Origin: Sycobia sp. Sy_11 | Lineage: Eukaryota > Arthropoda > Insecta > Hymenoptera > Epichrysomallidae | Reading direction: 5' to 3' | DNA: 64,000 nucleotides | Assembly (NCBI GenBank): GCA_018907035.1 | Contig: JACCIC010000135.1 | Span: forward strand, 372,001-436,000 | Part shown: positions 33,092-43,051 of the stretch, piece by piece | Layout of the letters: each line of letters opens with the position of its first letter | Numbering within the stretch: position 1 is the first letter of the stretch | The notes under the pieces: model-generated | What the model was told of the DNA's origin: nothing | The model's database searches: none | Seen by the model: the letters and a program-made list of their open reading frames with translations, nothing else | Position numbers and translations under genes: made by a program

Positions 33092-34377
33092 TTAAGAGTG
33101 TGAATAAGTCTTTCCCGTTTTTTGTAAGAGATGGCGCCACCAATACTGTGCGAGTATTCAATGGTTACATATGTCATAATCAAAGCTTATTCATATGTCA
33201 ACAATTCCATACTAACACATTAGTTAAAATTTTTTCGCATCATAAATTTGTGATATCGTGAAAATGTCGAAATTTGAGCCGAGTCGACGTCATTTGCGGG
33301 AAGTTTCACTTTATTGGTTCAATTTGAAGAAATCTGCTGCCGAGACGCATTGATTGCTTCAGGAGGCTTATGGAGAAGGTTGTGTCGATGATTCAAGTGT
33401 TCGCGGATGGTTTCGACGCTTCAAAAGCGGTGATTTCGACGTGGAAGACAAGGAGCGTTCCGAGCGGCCGCAAATCTTTGAAGATCGAGAATTGTCGACT
33501 TTGCTTGATGAAGATTCTTGTCAAACGCTAGAAGAACTTGCTGAAGCATTGGGAGTTGACCGAACAACCATTTCCAAGCGTTTGAAAGCCATGGGAATGA
33601 TCCAAAAGCAAGGAAATTGGGTGTCGTACGAACTGAAGCTGAGAGACGTCGAACGGCGTTTTTTCACTTGCGAACAGCTGCTTCAGCGACATAAAAGAAA
33701 GGGTTTTCTGCATCGTATCGTGACTGGCGATGAGAAGTGGATACGTTACGATAATCCGAAGCGAAGAAAATCATGGGGACTACCCGGCCATGCATCATCA
33801 TCGACGGCCAAGCCAAATATTCATGGCGCCAAGCTCATGCTCTGTATATGGTGGGACCAGCTAGGTGTGGTTTACTATGAGCTTCTGAAACCGAATGAAA
33901 GGATCACAGGCGAGGTCTATCGACGACAATTGATGCGTTTGAGCCGCGCACTGCGAGAAAAACAGCCACAATACTCCGACAGGCACGACAAAGTTATTTT
34001 GCAACATGACAATGCTCGCCCACATGTTGCACCGCCGGTGAAAACATACTTAGAAACGCTCAAATGGGAAGTCCTACCCCACCCGCCGTATAGTCCAGAC
34101 GTTGCTCCATCTGATTACCATCTCTTCAGATCGATGACGCATGGCCTGGCTGACCAGCACTTCCATTCCTACGAGGAAGCCAAAAAATGGGTGGATGACT
34201 GGATAGAGGCCAAACCGGTCGAATTTTTTCGCAACGGGATTCGTATGTTGCCAGAAAGATGGGCAAAAGTTGTAGCTAGCGATGGCCAATACTTTCAATA
34301 ATTCATTTGTAACCATTTTTTCACAATAAAGGCTCAAAATTTGAACAAAAACGGGAAAGACTTATTCACATACCTGA
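33092..34377 (+). mobile_element. Mariner (mauritiana type), full-length copy 2, inserted in Gypsy gag
   Basis: 1286 bp. The left end starts TTAAGAGTGTGAATAAGTC and the right end, read inward, TCAGGTATGTGAATAAGTC. TA lies on both sides (33090-33091, 34378-34379). Collapsing the element and one TA brings the two gag parts into the same frame, so this is the original TA insertion. It is near-identical to 1835-3120 and on the strand opposite to the host provirus. Confidence 0.95.
33264..34301 (+). pseudogene. Mariner transposase with one nonsense codon
   Basis: Same 345-codon gene as at 2007-3044, starting at ATG 33264. The codon CGA after the ETH segment (about residue 30) is TGA here at 33349-33351, a CpG-type C-to-T change, so translation would stop early. 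The rest is open from 33354. It has the DDD triad (VTGDEKW, LQHDNARPHV, YSPDVAPSDYHLF), and the YSPD proline is intact here. A few other substitutions distinguish the copies (G/S in the RSGRP segment, Q/L in CQT.EEL). Confidence 0.93.
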
Positions 34378-34379
34378 TA

Positions 34380-34552
34380 TATTTAATTAAGGCGAATAAT
34401 GAAATATTTATTGTATCGTCTGTTGTCGTCAAGACCTCCATAAATTTGTCACAGATATGTAGGAAGTATGACAATAGTTTAGTACCTCCCTCATATATTG
34501 GGAAAGCATCGAGCCATATGGCTAATCTAAGTTTAAACTGTTCCGTAGCCAT
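34380..34552 (-). pseudogene. Gypsy gag N-terminal part (5' of the mariner)
   Basis: Starts MATEQFKLRLAIWLDAFPIY and runs to LFALIKYI at the mariner boundary. The sequence from KLRLAIW onward is the one duplicated next to the first mariner at 3121-3275, whereas the first residues differ there. It is the genuine gag start region of this provirus. Confidence 0.8.
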
Positions 34553-34851
34553 TATTAATTAAGAATTTTAAATTTAATTGTTTGAATTTAATTTCTCACT
34601 TTTGTTTACCTATATTATTCTATACTCGGTGAACAATCGTACCTCACGAAGGGATATGAAAGGAGTTATGGAATTTCAAAGACTTACTTCTTCGATGATT
34701 CCAGGTGACTTCTGCCTGCAATTTGGTTTCAGCTTGGGCGTAATGAATTCTGTAGAACTGCGACGATGGGGTTGGAATACCAGCTACTTCCTTCTCTTGG
34801 ATTTCCTTCGGTTAATTTGAAGATGAATCTTGAATTGAGCAGCTTCGGAGT

Positions 34852-34869
34852 ATCCTGTTCCGCAGCGCC
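34852..34869 (-). promoter_or_regulatory. Gypsy primer-binding site candidate
   Basis: Immediately inside the 5' LTR the minus strand reads GGCGCTGCGGAACAGGAT. The position, and a TGGCGC start once the final LTR T is included, fit tRNA priming as used by errantiviruses. The tRNA identity was not determined. Confidence 0.55.
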
Positions 34870-34946
34870 AGTTATATGGCAATATTCTTGGTATCCGTAT
34901 TTCAAACCCGAAATAATTGAAGAAACACAGAAGGAACACAAGATAT

Positions 34947-34994
<48 letters not shown>

Positions 34995-35279
34995 GTATTT
35001 ATAGAAATATAAAAATAAATTAATTGAACTACAATAGTTAATTAGGAGATTCTTTTATTATGCCTCTTTACAGCTTAAAAGCCCGACAGAGAGTGGCACG
35101 TCGAGTTGTTTAAAATTATATTGACACATAAGAGTTATAATTTTATTGTGGAGCACTGATGTCAGCAGAAGTGCCCGTTTACCTCCTCCAGACGGTAGCA
35201 AGTCTCCGTAGAATAAAAGGTGCTAATACGACGAATAGGCGGAATAGAGCGTGGGAGTATTTGTGAGAGTTATATAACT
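34870..35279 (-). repeat. Gypsy 5' LTR
   Basis: Pairs with 27842-28260. Ends are AGTTATAT and ATATAACT, with CGCG outside. It contains a longer (TA)n tract (34952-34992). It would hold the provirus promoter, but no TATA box is assigned because of the TA tract. Confidence 0.92.
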
Positions 35280-35672
35280 CGCGCGAGTATAGCCAAACTC
35301 TCTCTCACTCACTCCGCTACGCGCGAGTGCAGCAAGTCTTTTTCTCTCTCACTCATACTGCCGCGCGTTCAGTTGTGTGTGCTCTTGTGCTCCGCGCGCG
35401 CGCACACACACACTCTCTCTCAATGCATACACGGTCTCTCTACCTTTTCCCGCGCACTGTATATGTTTCTTATTTAAATAATTTCAATAGTTTCACACAT
35501 GCATTAATTTTAAATAATATTTAATTATTTATTCTTATTCATTTTATCGGATTGGAATTGCACATACACATTACACAGTGCATATGCCTGTATTTCTATC
35601 TTTCTCTTTTCATGACTTATTACATATTCTTTACTTTGTTATAAATTTTCAAAGTATTCGTATGTATTCGCG

Positions 35673-35735
<63 letters not shown>

Positions 35736-36747
35736 TGCGCAAATATGTATACTTCATGCTTTAGTACAGTGCGCACGGTCCTAGCGCATGCATACACTGT
35801 CTATAGCGTTAGCGGCGGTCATCCTTCATTCCACTCTTCACTTTCGCGCGGTGTCATGTTAAACGTGCGCGCCACCTCTCCCCTTTCGTCGCGACGGTTA
35901 CAATTTTTATTTCGTGGAAATAAGAATCCGTTGAATTTAGCGACAAGTGCGCGATTCTGCCTCTTTTGGTGTGAGATTCTACCTCCCCTTTTTCCTAGTT
36001 TTAACGATTTTTCCCGCTTTTTGCTTTTCTTTGTACTCGAGCCTTTTTCTTTCGAATTTAACGATTCTTCGCACGTCTTTGCCGGTTTTCTTTATTACTG
36101 AGAAACCGCACTTCTCACTCAAATTTACTTTTCTTAGCAATTTTCCCGATATCTAATTAAGAGATACCGCATTTCTCTTGTAAACTTACGTATTTTTGAT
36201 TATGATTTTTAATCGATCGCACTCCCGATTTTCATGCAATCATTCAAATTATCATTCTATCTAACTTTTATTCTATTTCGCGTCATTCATCCTCATACTT
36301 TTTCTTCTTCTTATTTTCTAGGACTTACCCTTAGTCATGATGTTATTGTAATCGCTCATTATCTCTCTCTTTTTATTATTATTTTATATTATATTATTTA
36401 TTAGTTTTCCAGTAATTATTTTTCAGATTTATAGAACCTTGTTATCATTTTTGTATATTAATCGTTACCACCAGTGGTATTGCAATCTTTGATTGATTCT
36501 CCTTCGAAAATTATTTATTCAATTTTCTATTTTTCAGAACATTTCTTGATAGTATCTGAAAGAAAATATCACTGTTCATTTCGTTTTAAGAGGCCTTTAT
36601 CACTCCCGCACTATAATCACTGCGAATCACTCGCTATTGTTCGACTACGTGCGCGGAGGTTTTTCGCGCCAAACTTTACAAACAAAAACATTGTTATTTC
36701 CAATAAAAGGAAAAAATATTTTAAACTGCTATTAATTCAAAACTAAT
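35280..36747. other. Host or unassigned sequence right of the provirus
   Basis: Begins with the CG-rich tandem unit that also lies left of the provirus, then CA/CT microsatellites. It has (TA)n at 35679-35732 and a CpG-bearing segment (35755-35960) that may be regulatory, then AT-rich sequence. No reading frame with a recognised motif. Confidence 0.5.
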
Positions 36748-36959
<212 letters not shown>

Positions 36960-37796
36960 AATGCAACTCGACCAGGGAACATATACTTATTATTCAAATT
37001 GCATAAAAGTAAAAATCAATATTTAAAAAAATTAAATTAATCACCAGAAAAATAAGACCGTAACATAAAATATTAATTTTTACTTTTATACAATTTTAAT
37101 AATATCATCATACCATATCATGTCATATTCATACTATTTTATAAAGACAAGGCTTGTTTTTTTTACACGTTAAACGTAAACTCTACTGAACCCAATGCTC
37201 TGATATTCAGAATATATATTCTATATTATCTTCGAAAGGACATAGGCTATGTTTTTTATTGAAAATCATTTTACTTTGATCAATAAATTAAGTTAACTGT
37301 GTTAGTCTAAGATATTTAATTCCTGCCTTTTGGAAGTACCATAACAGACTTCCACAAAAGGTATCTAAATGGCATCTATTACAGACAAACCTTTTGGTGG
37401 TTATCTATAAGTTACCATATTGTAGATAGTTTTAAGTTTACTGTAATAAGGTATCGTTACGCTACCTTTTTCAGATAATTGAATTGTAATTTTGTCGACT
37501 GCCCATATACAACTTAATAAATATTTTTTATTGGTCTTACAGTCCAATCAATTCAATATAAAAATAAAATAAAATAAAAAATAAAAATAAAAATAAAAAT
37601 AAATAAAAAATAAAATAAACATTAAAAATAAAAATTAAATTAAAAATTAAATTAAAATTATAATGACAGTCAGACTGTCCTTGTTTACATTCACCCCCGT
37701 AGACTAATCTGAAAATAAAATATTAGCTGAAAAAATTCTTTGTTAGTAAAGTGCAGTCTGACTGTCCCCAACACCCTTACCTAATTGAAGACTTGT

Positions 37797-37834
37797 CCAA
37801 CGTTTCGAGCTCGCTACGGCTCCTCATCAGGGAC
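37797..37834 (-). ncRNA. Hammerhead-ribozyme-like core, inverted arm
   Basis: Reverse complement of 38593-38632 with the same CTGATGA (37824-37830 as TCATCAG) and GAAAC (37802-37806 as GTTTC). It sits at the inner end of the left arm. Confidence 0.6.
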
Positions 37835-37893
37835 CCGTAATTCAATTGTTTTAAAATAAAAGGTTTATTTAACTTAAATTAAGGGGGTATGTC

Positions 37894-38600
37894 ATGATTT
37901 ATTTTAGAGAAATTTATTGTAAATATGGTAGTACTATTAAAGATTATTGTTCAAAATGCATTAAAATGAATTTAAAAGTTGTAATTCTTAAAGAAAAACT
38001 TACATTCCTTATTAGATGCAAGAAATCAAATATATTTCCGGACACATTAATAATAGATTTCATGATGAATATTTTTTGCAGGTTTATAGTACTAATGTTT
38101 GTTATGATCTAAAGAAGAATATTTTCTTTTTCAAAAATAAATTACTTAATTTAGAAAATAGAGATTTACATATTCAGATTCATTCCTTAAATAGATATTT
38201 ATTAAAGATTAAACATTATTTATATCAAAATATAGAAAGAAATGAATTACATGAATTTTTTCTTGGTCAAAACAAACATTTTATTAAGACAAAATATATT
38301 AATAGACAAGCATTAAAAAGAAAATTTGAATGTTTAAGAAATAAAAAACAATTTCAAAGCTATCAGATTAACAATGCAAACAATAAAAATTGGTTTAGAA
38401 ATCTAACTGACAAGGAGATACCAAATGAAGTAATAAACATCATGTCTAAAGGTGCCAAACATGGAATATTATATTGTAAAAATAATCTCCCGATCAAAAA
38501 AATCATCGCGGAGGTTGAAAGTAATCTTTTTGGTTTAAATGATGAAGTGAAAAAGGAATGTAGGGCATCTTTAGTTAATGTCATTAAAAAAAGTCCCTGA
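37894..38600 (+). pseudogene. Penelope-like ORF, N-terminal part only
   Basis: Two overlapping frames. From 38016 the 194-codon frame has Lys/Asn-rich helical sequence, then NWFRNLTDKEIPNEVINIMS and KGAKHGILY, ending KIIAEVESNLFGLNDEVKKE. The block 'N-L-(S/T)-x-x-E-x-x-L-x-K-G' followed by a helical x-x-x-x-E region is characteristic of the region before the RT domain in Penelope-like elements. The stop codon TGA is part of the hammerhead motif CCCTGATGAG at 38596, so the ORF runs straight into the terminal repeat and has lost RT and GIY-YIG endonuclease. Confidence 0.65.
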
Positions 38601-38632
38601 TGAGGAGCCGTAGCGAGCTCGAAACGTTGGAC
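38593..38632 (+). ncRNA. Hammerhead-ribozyme-like core in a Penelope terminal repeat
   Basis: GTCC-CTGATGA-(GGAGC...GAGCTC)-GAAA-CGTT-GGAC. CUGAUGA (38597-38603) and GAAAC (38621-38625) are the conserved catalytic strands. GAGC/GCTC can form stem II, with one G unpaired. Flanking GTCC and GGAC can pair as stem I. The stem III segment ACGT is a self-complementary tetramer, so a dimer would be needed to close it. Penelope-like elements are known to carry such minimal hammerheads in their terminal repeats. Confidence 0.65.
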
Positions 38633-38935
38633 AAGTCTTCAATTAGGTAAGGGTGTTGGGGACAGTCAGACTGCACTTTACTAACAAAGAATTTTTTCAG
38701 CTAATATTTTATTTTCAGATTAGTCTACGGGGGTGAATGTAAACAAGGACAGTCTGACTGTCATTATAATTTTAATTTAATTTTTAATTTAATTTTTATT
38801 TTTAATTTTTATTTTATTTTTTATTTATTTTTATTTTTATTTTTTATTTTTATTTTTAATTTTATTTTATTTTTAGATTGAATTGATTGGACTGTAAGAC
38901 CAATAAAAAATATTTATTAAGTTAACCTTTTTCAG

Positions 38936-40155
38936 ATAACTATTAGTTACCGTATAAAAGCTGCCATTGATGTACCTTCTGGAGATTAACATTAGTTATC
39001 CTAAAAAAGGTATCATTTGCCTTTTTCAGATAAATTATAGTTACCGACAAATATATAATAGCACGGTATATATTCGAAAAACAAAATACGATCTTATGAC
39101 CGTTATAATTTAAAGTGGACTGTTTGCGAAGTTGATGTAAATAATTAGCTTCCATATTAATAAAAATTATATAAGGTAAGTTTCTTTTTATACAGTGAAT
39201 TATTTACAAGGTTTTTGAATATCTTAGTTATGATAATATCATTTCTTGTCGTTTTCATGATTTATTTAAATATTTCTTATAGATTTTTAAATCAATAGAT
39301 TCTTTCAAAATAACGCCTACCAGTGAAAAAAATAAAAATTTCTTTTTTGTTATTTATTGACCACTTTGAATTTCACATTCAAAATTCTCAATTGAATTTA
39401 TTTTCATTTAATATACTTTCTTGTTTATTAACTTTCAATGTAATATTGAATTATTTGTTAAATATTTTTGTTTATACGAAATATTTTTTAAATATAAATA
39501 AGAAACGCAGTTTCTCTGTGTAAATATTTGAATCAATTTAATTTAATAATAAATGTGGCAGTGTTTTAAATATATAACAAATGTAACAAATAATAATATT
39601 TGTCATTGTTACATTACTATTTTTTTATATATTAGTTATAATAGTATAATGACTTATCAAACATGATATATTAAAAAATTGTATCTAATAAATATTTCTA
39701 TCGGTTTTATTTCAAATATTTTATTAGTCTTTTTTTAAATCTATAAATATATGATAAACTAATAGAATTATAATGACAGCCAACTAGATCTTATATATAA
39801 TATTCTGTATAGCCCCGTAAAATCTATATAAAAATTAAAATTCATATTGTTATTGAAGAATAATCTGATTGCTCCTTTCAGATTATGTTTATTAGAGAAA
39901 CGTTTTTGATTATAATATATGCTAATTAATACTTTTATATTTCTTAAAGATGGTATAATTTTATCCAAATTAGATAAAAATGAAGACATGGATTTGTATG
40001 AAAATACAATAAATCAAGAAAAAACAAGAGTTCCAAGAATTGTTGTTCTGAGTTTTTTACGCGTAAATAAATGTTATTTGAACCAACTATATAATTCTTG
40101 AATGAAATTAGAATTACAATAATTTTTTTAACATAATTTACAGAAGAAATATTAG
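38936..40155. other. Insert sequence upstream of the DUF4806-type exons
   Basis: AT-rich sequence with repeated TTTTTCAGATAA and AGTTACCG motifs (38926-39050), which also occur left of the Penelope copy near 37465. A strong splice donor (AAG|GTAAGTTTC) lies near 39174, and a possible exon with TCTTAAAG|ATGG near 39956. No complete upstream exon could be established. Confidence 0.35.
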
Positions 40156-41317
40156 ATATTAGATAATTTGAAATCTATGAAAATAGGGAGTGCTGCATGT
40201 GCCACCTCTAATCTTTTGCCGAAACTACCTTTAAAATCGCCAGAAGATTTTGAGGTATTCAATGTTAGGTTAAGAGACAAGGTTAAATTTAAAAATCAAT
40301 TTGTAATATACTTTTTTTATTATATAAGCATACAAAAATAAAAGTCTGATACTTTAAACAGATAGAGTTTATGTATCATTGTTGAATATAAAATTTTCGA
40401 TAATTGATAAAAAAAAGTAAAAATCAGTTTTTTAAAACTGACAGATTTTTTAAAAACAATAAATAAACTTAATGTTATGTTTTTGCCATTTCTTTAAATT
40501 TTTAAGGCTTCTGCATTATGAATGATATTTTAGATGTTTGTCACTAATTTTGAAAATTATTCAATGTTTGAAGTCTTCGAATTTAAGAGAATTTAGATTC
40601 CATTTTTGTACCTCAAAAAATAAATGTATTAAACTATTGTGTGTGATTGTATTATTAATATTGAATATAATTATATTGTTAATTTATATTTCAATTAAAC
40701 ATTTCAGGAAAGATTATTATTAAAAATGGCAGGAGCATCAATTGACAAATTTGTCAGGAACTTTTTAAATTCTGCTTTATCAAACGAAATTGGAGAAGTT
40801 TACACTTGGACGGGAATAAGAAAGGGGTCCAAAAAAATGAATGAAACGTTATTTGCGTCTATTGTTATTTCTAAGAATGAATAATTTTTTAAAACTTTTT
40901 GATACATTATTATGCTATAATTAATTATGTTGATTTTCTATTCGATATTTTTTATTTAAAATTCATATCGGGCATTTTCGATCTATGCTTATCCATTTTA
41001 TAGGAAAAATATTGACATTTGAAGAATTAGCTTTATAATTTTAAACTTTATTCTGTCGTTTTGCTTAGTAAATCTACGAATTCGCATGTTTTGCCAAGTG
41101 ACTGCAATAATTTTGAAATGTGAAAAGACAGATAATTGTATATTTATATATTGTCACACTAATTAGAATAATTGAGCTAAATATTATTTAATTTGCAGCA
41201 ATCTATTCGAACCATTTGAATGTCACCGTTCAAGATGTCGAAAGCGCAATTGCGGTCTGGCTATGGGGAACGAATGTTCGAATTAACAATAGATTCAAAT
41301 GTAAAAATGCCCTATGA
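40156..41317 (+). pseudogene. DUF4806-type gene, three exon-like segments
   Basis: Exon A 40156-40302 reads SNLLPKLPLKSPEDFEVFN then LRDKVKFKNQF and is followed by GTAATA. Exon B 40708-40863 follows a TTTCAG acceptor and continues in the same phase: ERLLLKMAGASIDKFVRNF, LNSALSNEIGEVYTWTGIRK, GSKKMNETLFASI. Exon C 41199-41317 follows TTTGCAG: NHLNVTVQDVESAIAVWLWG, then TNVRINNRFK and a stop. The LPLKS.EDFE start, the G-x-S-x-D-x-x-R helix, the NE(I/L)...Y.W.G motif and the final VE.AI..WL helix are the arthropod DUF4806 pattern. Exon B to C is out of phase by one base and its donor (GTTATT) is poor. It may therefore be a decayed or captured copy. Function of the family is unknown. Confidence 0.55.
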
Positions 41318-41929
41318 TCGTTGAACAATTAAATGTATTATAGTATAAAATTATAGTTTATTTTCAACATTTATATTTTTTCTAGTAAACATATTTTTAA
41401 TATATCAAGGATCCTATTGAAGTTTTTATATATTTTTAGAAATAAATATTATGCATTGATCAATGCTATAACACAGTTTTAAAATCTATTTTTTGAAATG
41501 TATTAATAGAAAATGTTAATAAATGTTAATCTTTTAATAAAAATGTTAATATATATTATTTGTAATGTAATTTTCTTTGTATATATGCATTTATATTTTT
41601 GTTTAATAAAAAGAATGTACCTTTTGTGTATAAAAAAAGAATTACCTTAATGAAGTGGTTATATTAATTATAAAAAGATACATATGAAATCATCTTAATC
41701 AAATAGTTCATTAAAAATATATATTATATATAAAAAATATATAACAATTTTTTGATCACTAGTTAAGATGTTTTCAAATGAATATTTTGATAATTAATAC
41801 AACCATTTGATGGTAATTCTTTTTCTTATATAGAAAAGGTAAATTCTTTGCATCTAATGTAATAAAATCATTTAATTGCTTATCAAACACAATATGTATA
41901 TAATATTCAGTTACCTATACGGTATCTGA
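41318..41929. other. AT-rich spacer
   Basis: AT-rich with short inverted words. No gene recognised. Confidence 0.5.
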
Positions 41930-42235
41930 ATAATATCTAACATGCATATTTATGGCGATCATTAAGATATCTGTCGCACATCCATATGTCGTCTTTTAAG
42001 ACATCGTTTAGGTAACGTCAAGGCAAATTATATATACCGAAATCGAATCGAATAGTTATCTGTAAGATGTCATTTTTGCAACTTATTGATTACTCGTAAA
42101 GTAAACTTTCAGATGTCTATAATACGTCTTTACGATATACTGTAATGTACATTTAAGGTGGAAATAAGATGTCTGTTGTATAGCTCTAAGGCGTCGTTTA
42201 AGATATCTTTTAATTGCTCTTTGTCTGTTGGAAGT
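41930..42235. repeat. Cluster of short AAGATGTC/GACATCTT-type motifs
   Basis: About nine variants of AAGATGTC, AGATATCT, AAGACATC and GTCTT in both orientations within 300 bp (for example TCGTCTTTTAAGACATCG, GTAAGATGTCA, CAGATGTCTA, TAAGATGTCTG, GTTTAAGATATCTTT). This resembles subterminal transposase-binding repeats of DNA transposons. It lies just inside the right junction of the insert in family A copy L. Confidence 0.45.
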
Positions 42236-42470
42236 TAACTATAAATAGCCTAACATTTATCTACGCGCTAATTGGGTAGCTTCAATTATTAATACCAGCC
42301 CAGTTCTTTTGAATGATCATATCAAACTTTGGTATGGGTATCCTAAAGGAGGTGTGATTTTAGTCAGTATTATCCTTTTTGTTCTAAAGGTTAATCTAAC
42401 AGTATCCACACCTTTGGATATCTTTTGATTTTTGTAAATTTTATTTTCTCTTATGTGGGAAAATCTCTCT

Positions 42471-42506
<36 letters not shown>

Positions 42507-42524
42507 GAGAATGCGTTTCCACCT

Positions 42525-42835
42525 GGTTTCCGAACGACTTCTAAAGGGGATATTACGTTTAGTCGATAGGAAGTGATGCCGACTTCTACGAGGATTGTCG
42601 TGTTAAATTGATAGAAAACGATGTCCAGATATATCGGAACGACTTCTATGGGGAGATTCGTGTTGAGACGGTAGAGTACGATATCCAGGAGTCTCGAGAT
42701 ATTTTCTACGGGGAGTTGCGTATTCGGATGGTAGAAGTTGATGTCCAAGTATGACGGGACGACTTCTATAAAAAGATTCGTATTCTATCATTCAAATACC
42801 CAAACTCCCCGTATAAGTCGTCCTTGGATACCTAG
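42525..42835. repeat. 60-bp minisatellite, locus 2, with orientation switch
   Basis: About four and a half forward units to about 42790 (GACTTCTATGGGGAGATTCG, GACGGTAGAGTACGATATCC), then reversed sequence (ACCCAAACTCCCCGTATAAG) at 42795-42835. It is joined on the left directly to the CT tract of family A copy L and on the right to family C. Confidence 0.75.
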
Positions 42836-42844
42836 TCAGTGACA

Positions 42845-43040
42845 TATTAGCCTTTTGAATCGGACGCTGCTTTGAAGCAGCTTTTTATACAGATGCGACG
42901 ATAGGTAAATTATGGCAAATTATTTATAGTAATATAGATTTTTATATATAGAGTACTTTTTATTTAGATATTTTTGAACTAATTAAGAAATTTGTTAAAT
43001 TAGTATCTCGGGCGAATCCAAGACGGAGGATACTAGTATA
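42845..43040. repeat. Family C repeat, copy 4 (partial)
   Basis: Matches 10095-10290: CAGCTTTTTATA, GCGACGATAGGTAAATTA, AATTATTTATAG.AATATAGA, GAGTACTTTTT. Confidence 0.7.
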
Positions 43041-43051
43041 TATATATATTG

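Larger units (their letters stand above)
27842..35279 (-). mobile_element. Gypsy/errantivirus-like provirus, structurally complete
   Basis: Two LTRs (27842-28260, 419 bp; 34870-35279, 410 bp) begin AGTTATAT and end ATATAACT. CGCG lies outside both ends as a 4-bp target duplication. On the minus strand the primer-binding-site candidate (GGCGCTGCGGAACAGG) follows the 5' LTR, and a polypurine tract (CAGGGAGA) abuts the 3' LTR. Gene order is gag, protease, RT, RNase H, integrase and an env remnant, which is the insect errantivirus plan. A 1286-bp mariner interrupts gag. Frameshifts in pol and a broken env make it inactive. The LTRs differ by small changes and one indel near 28170. Confidence 0.92.
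37496..38935. mobile_element. Penelope-like element remnant A with inverted arms of about 324 bp
   Basis: Arms 37511-37834 and 38596-38923 are near-perfect inverted copies. Each contains a poly(A/T)-rich block, a segment TGACAGTCAGACTGTCC that is itself palindromic, and a hammerhead-like core at its inner end. Between the arms lies an N-terminal Penelope-like reading frame (37894-38600). The same terminus recurs at 63057-63417 next to a GIY-YIG endonuclease, which supports the Penelope assignment. Reverse transcriptase and endonuclease are missing here. Confidence 0.75.
37129..42500 (+). repeat. Family A repeat, long copy L with about 5 kb of internal sequence
   Basis: The left end, 37129-37306, begins TCATACTATTTTATAAAGAC and contains GGACATAGGCTATG and CAATAAATTAAGTTAAC, matching the left ends of the short copies. 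Similarity stops after TTAGT at 37306 and resumes at ATTAATACC (42288). It then follows the right half of S1 and S2 (ACTTTGG.AT.GGTATCC, GATATCTTTTGATTTT, the CT tract). The 4981 bp in between replace only about 73 bp in S1. The insert holds a nested Penelope-like structure, a DUF4806-type gene and arrays of short motifs. The Helitron-like class is inferred from the left end. Confidence 0.6.
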
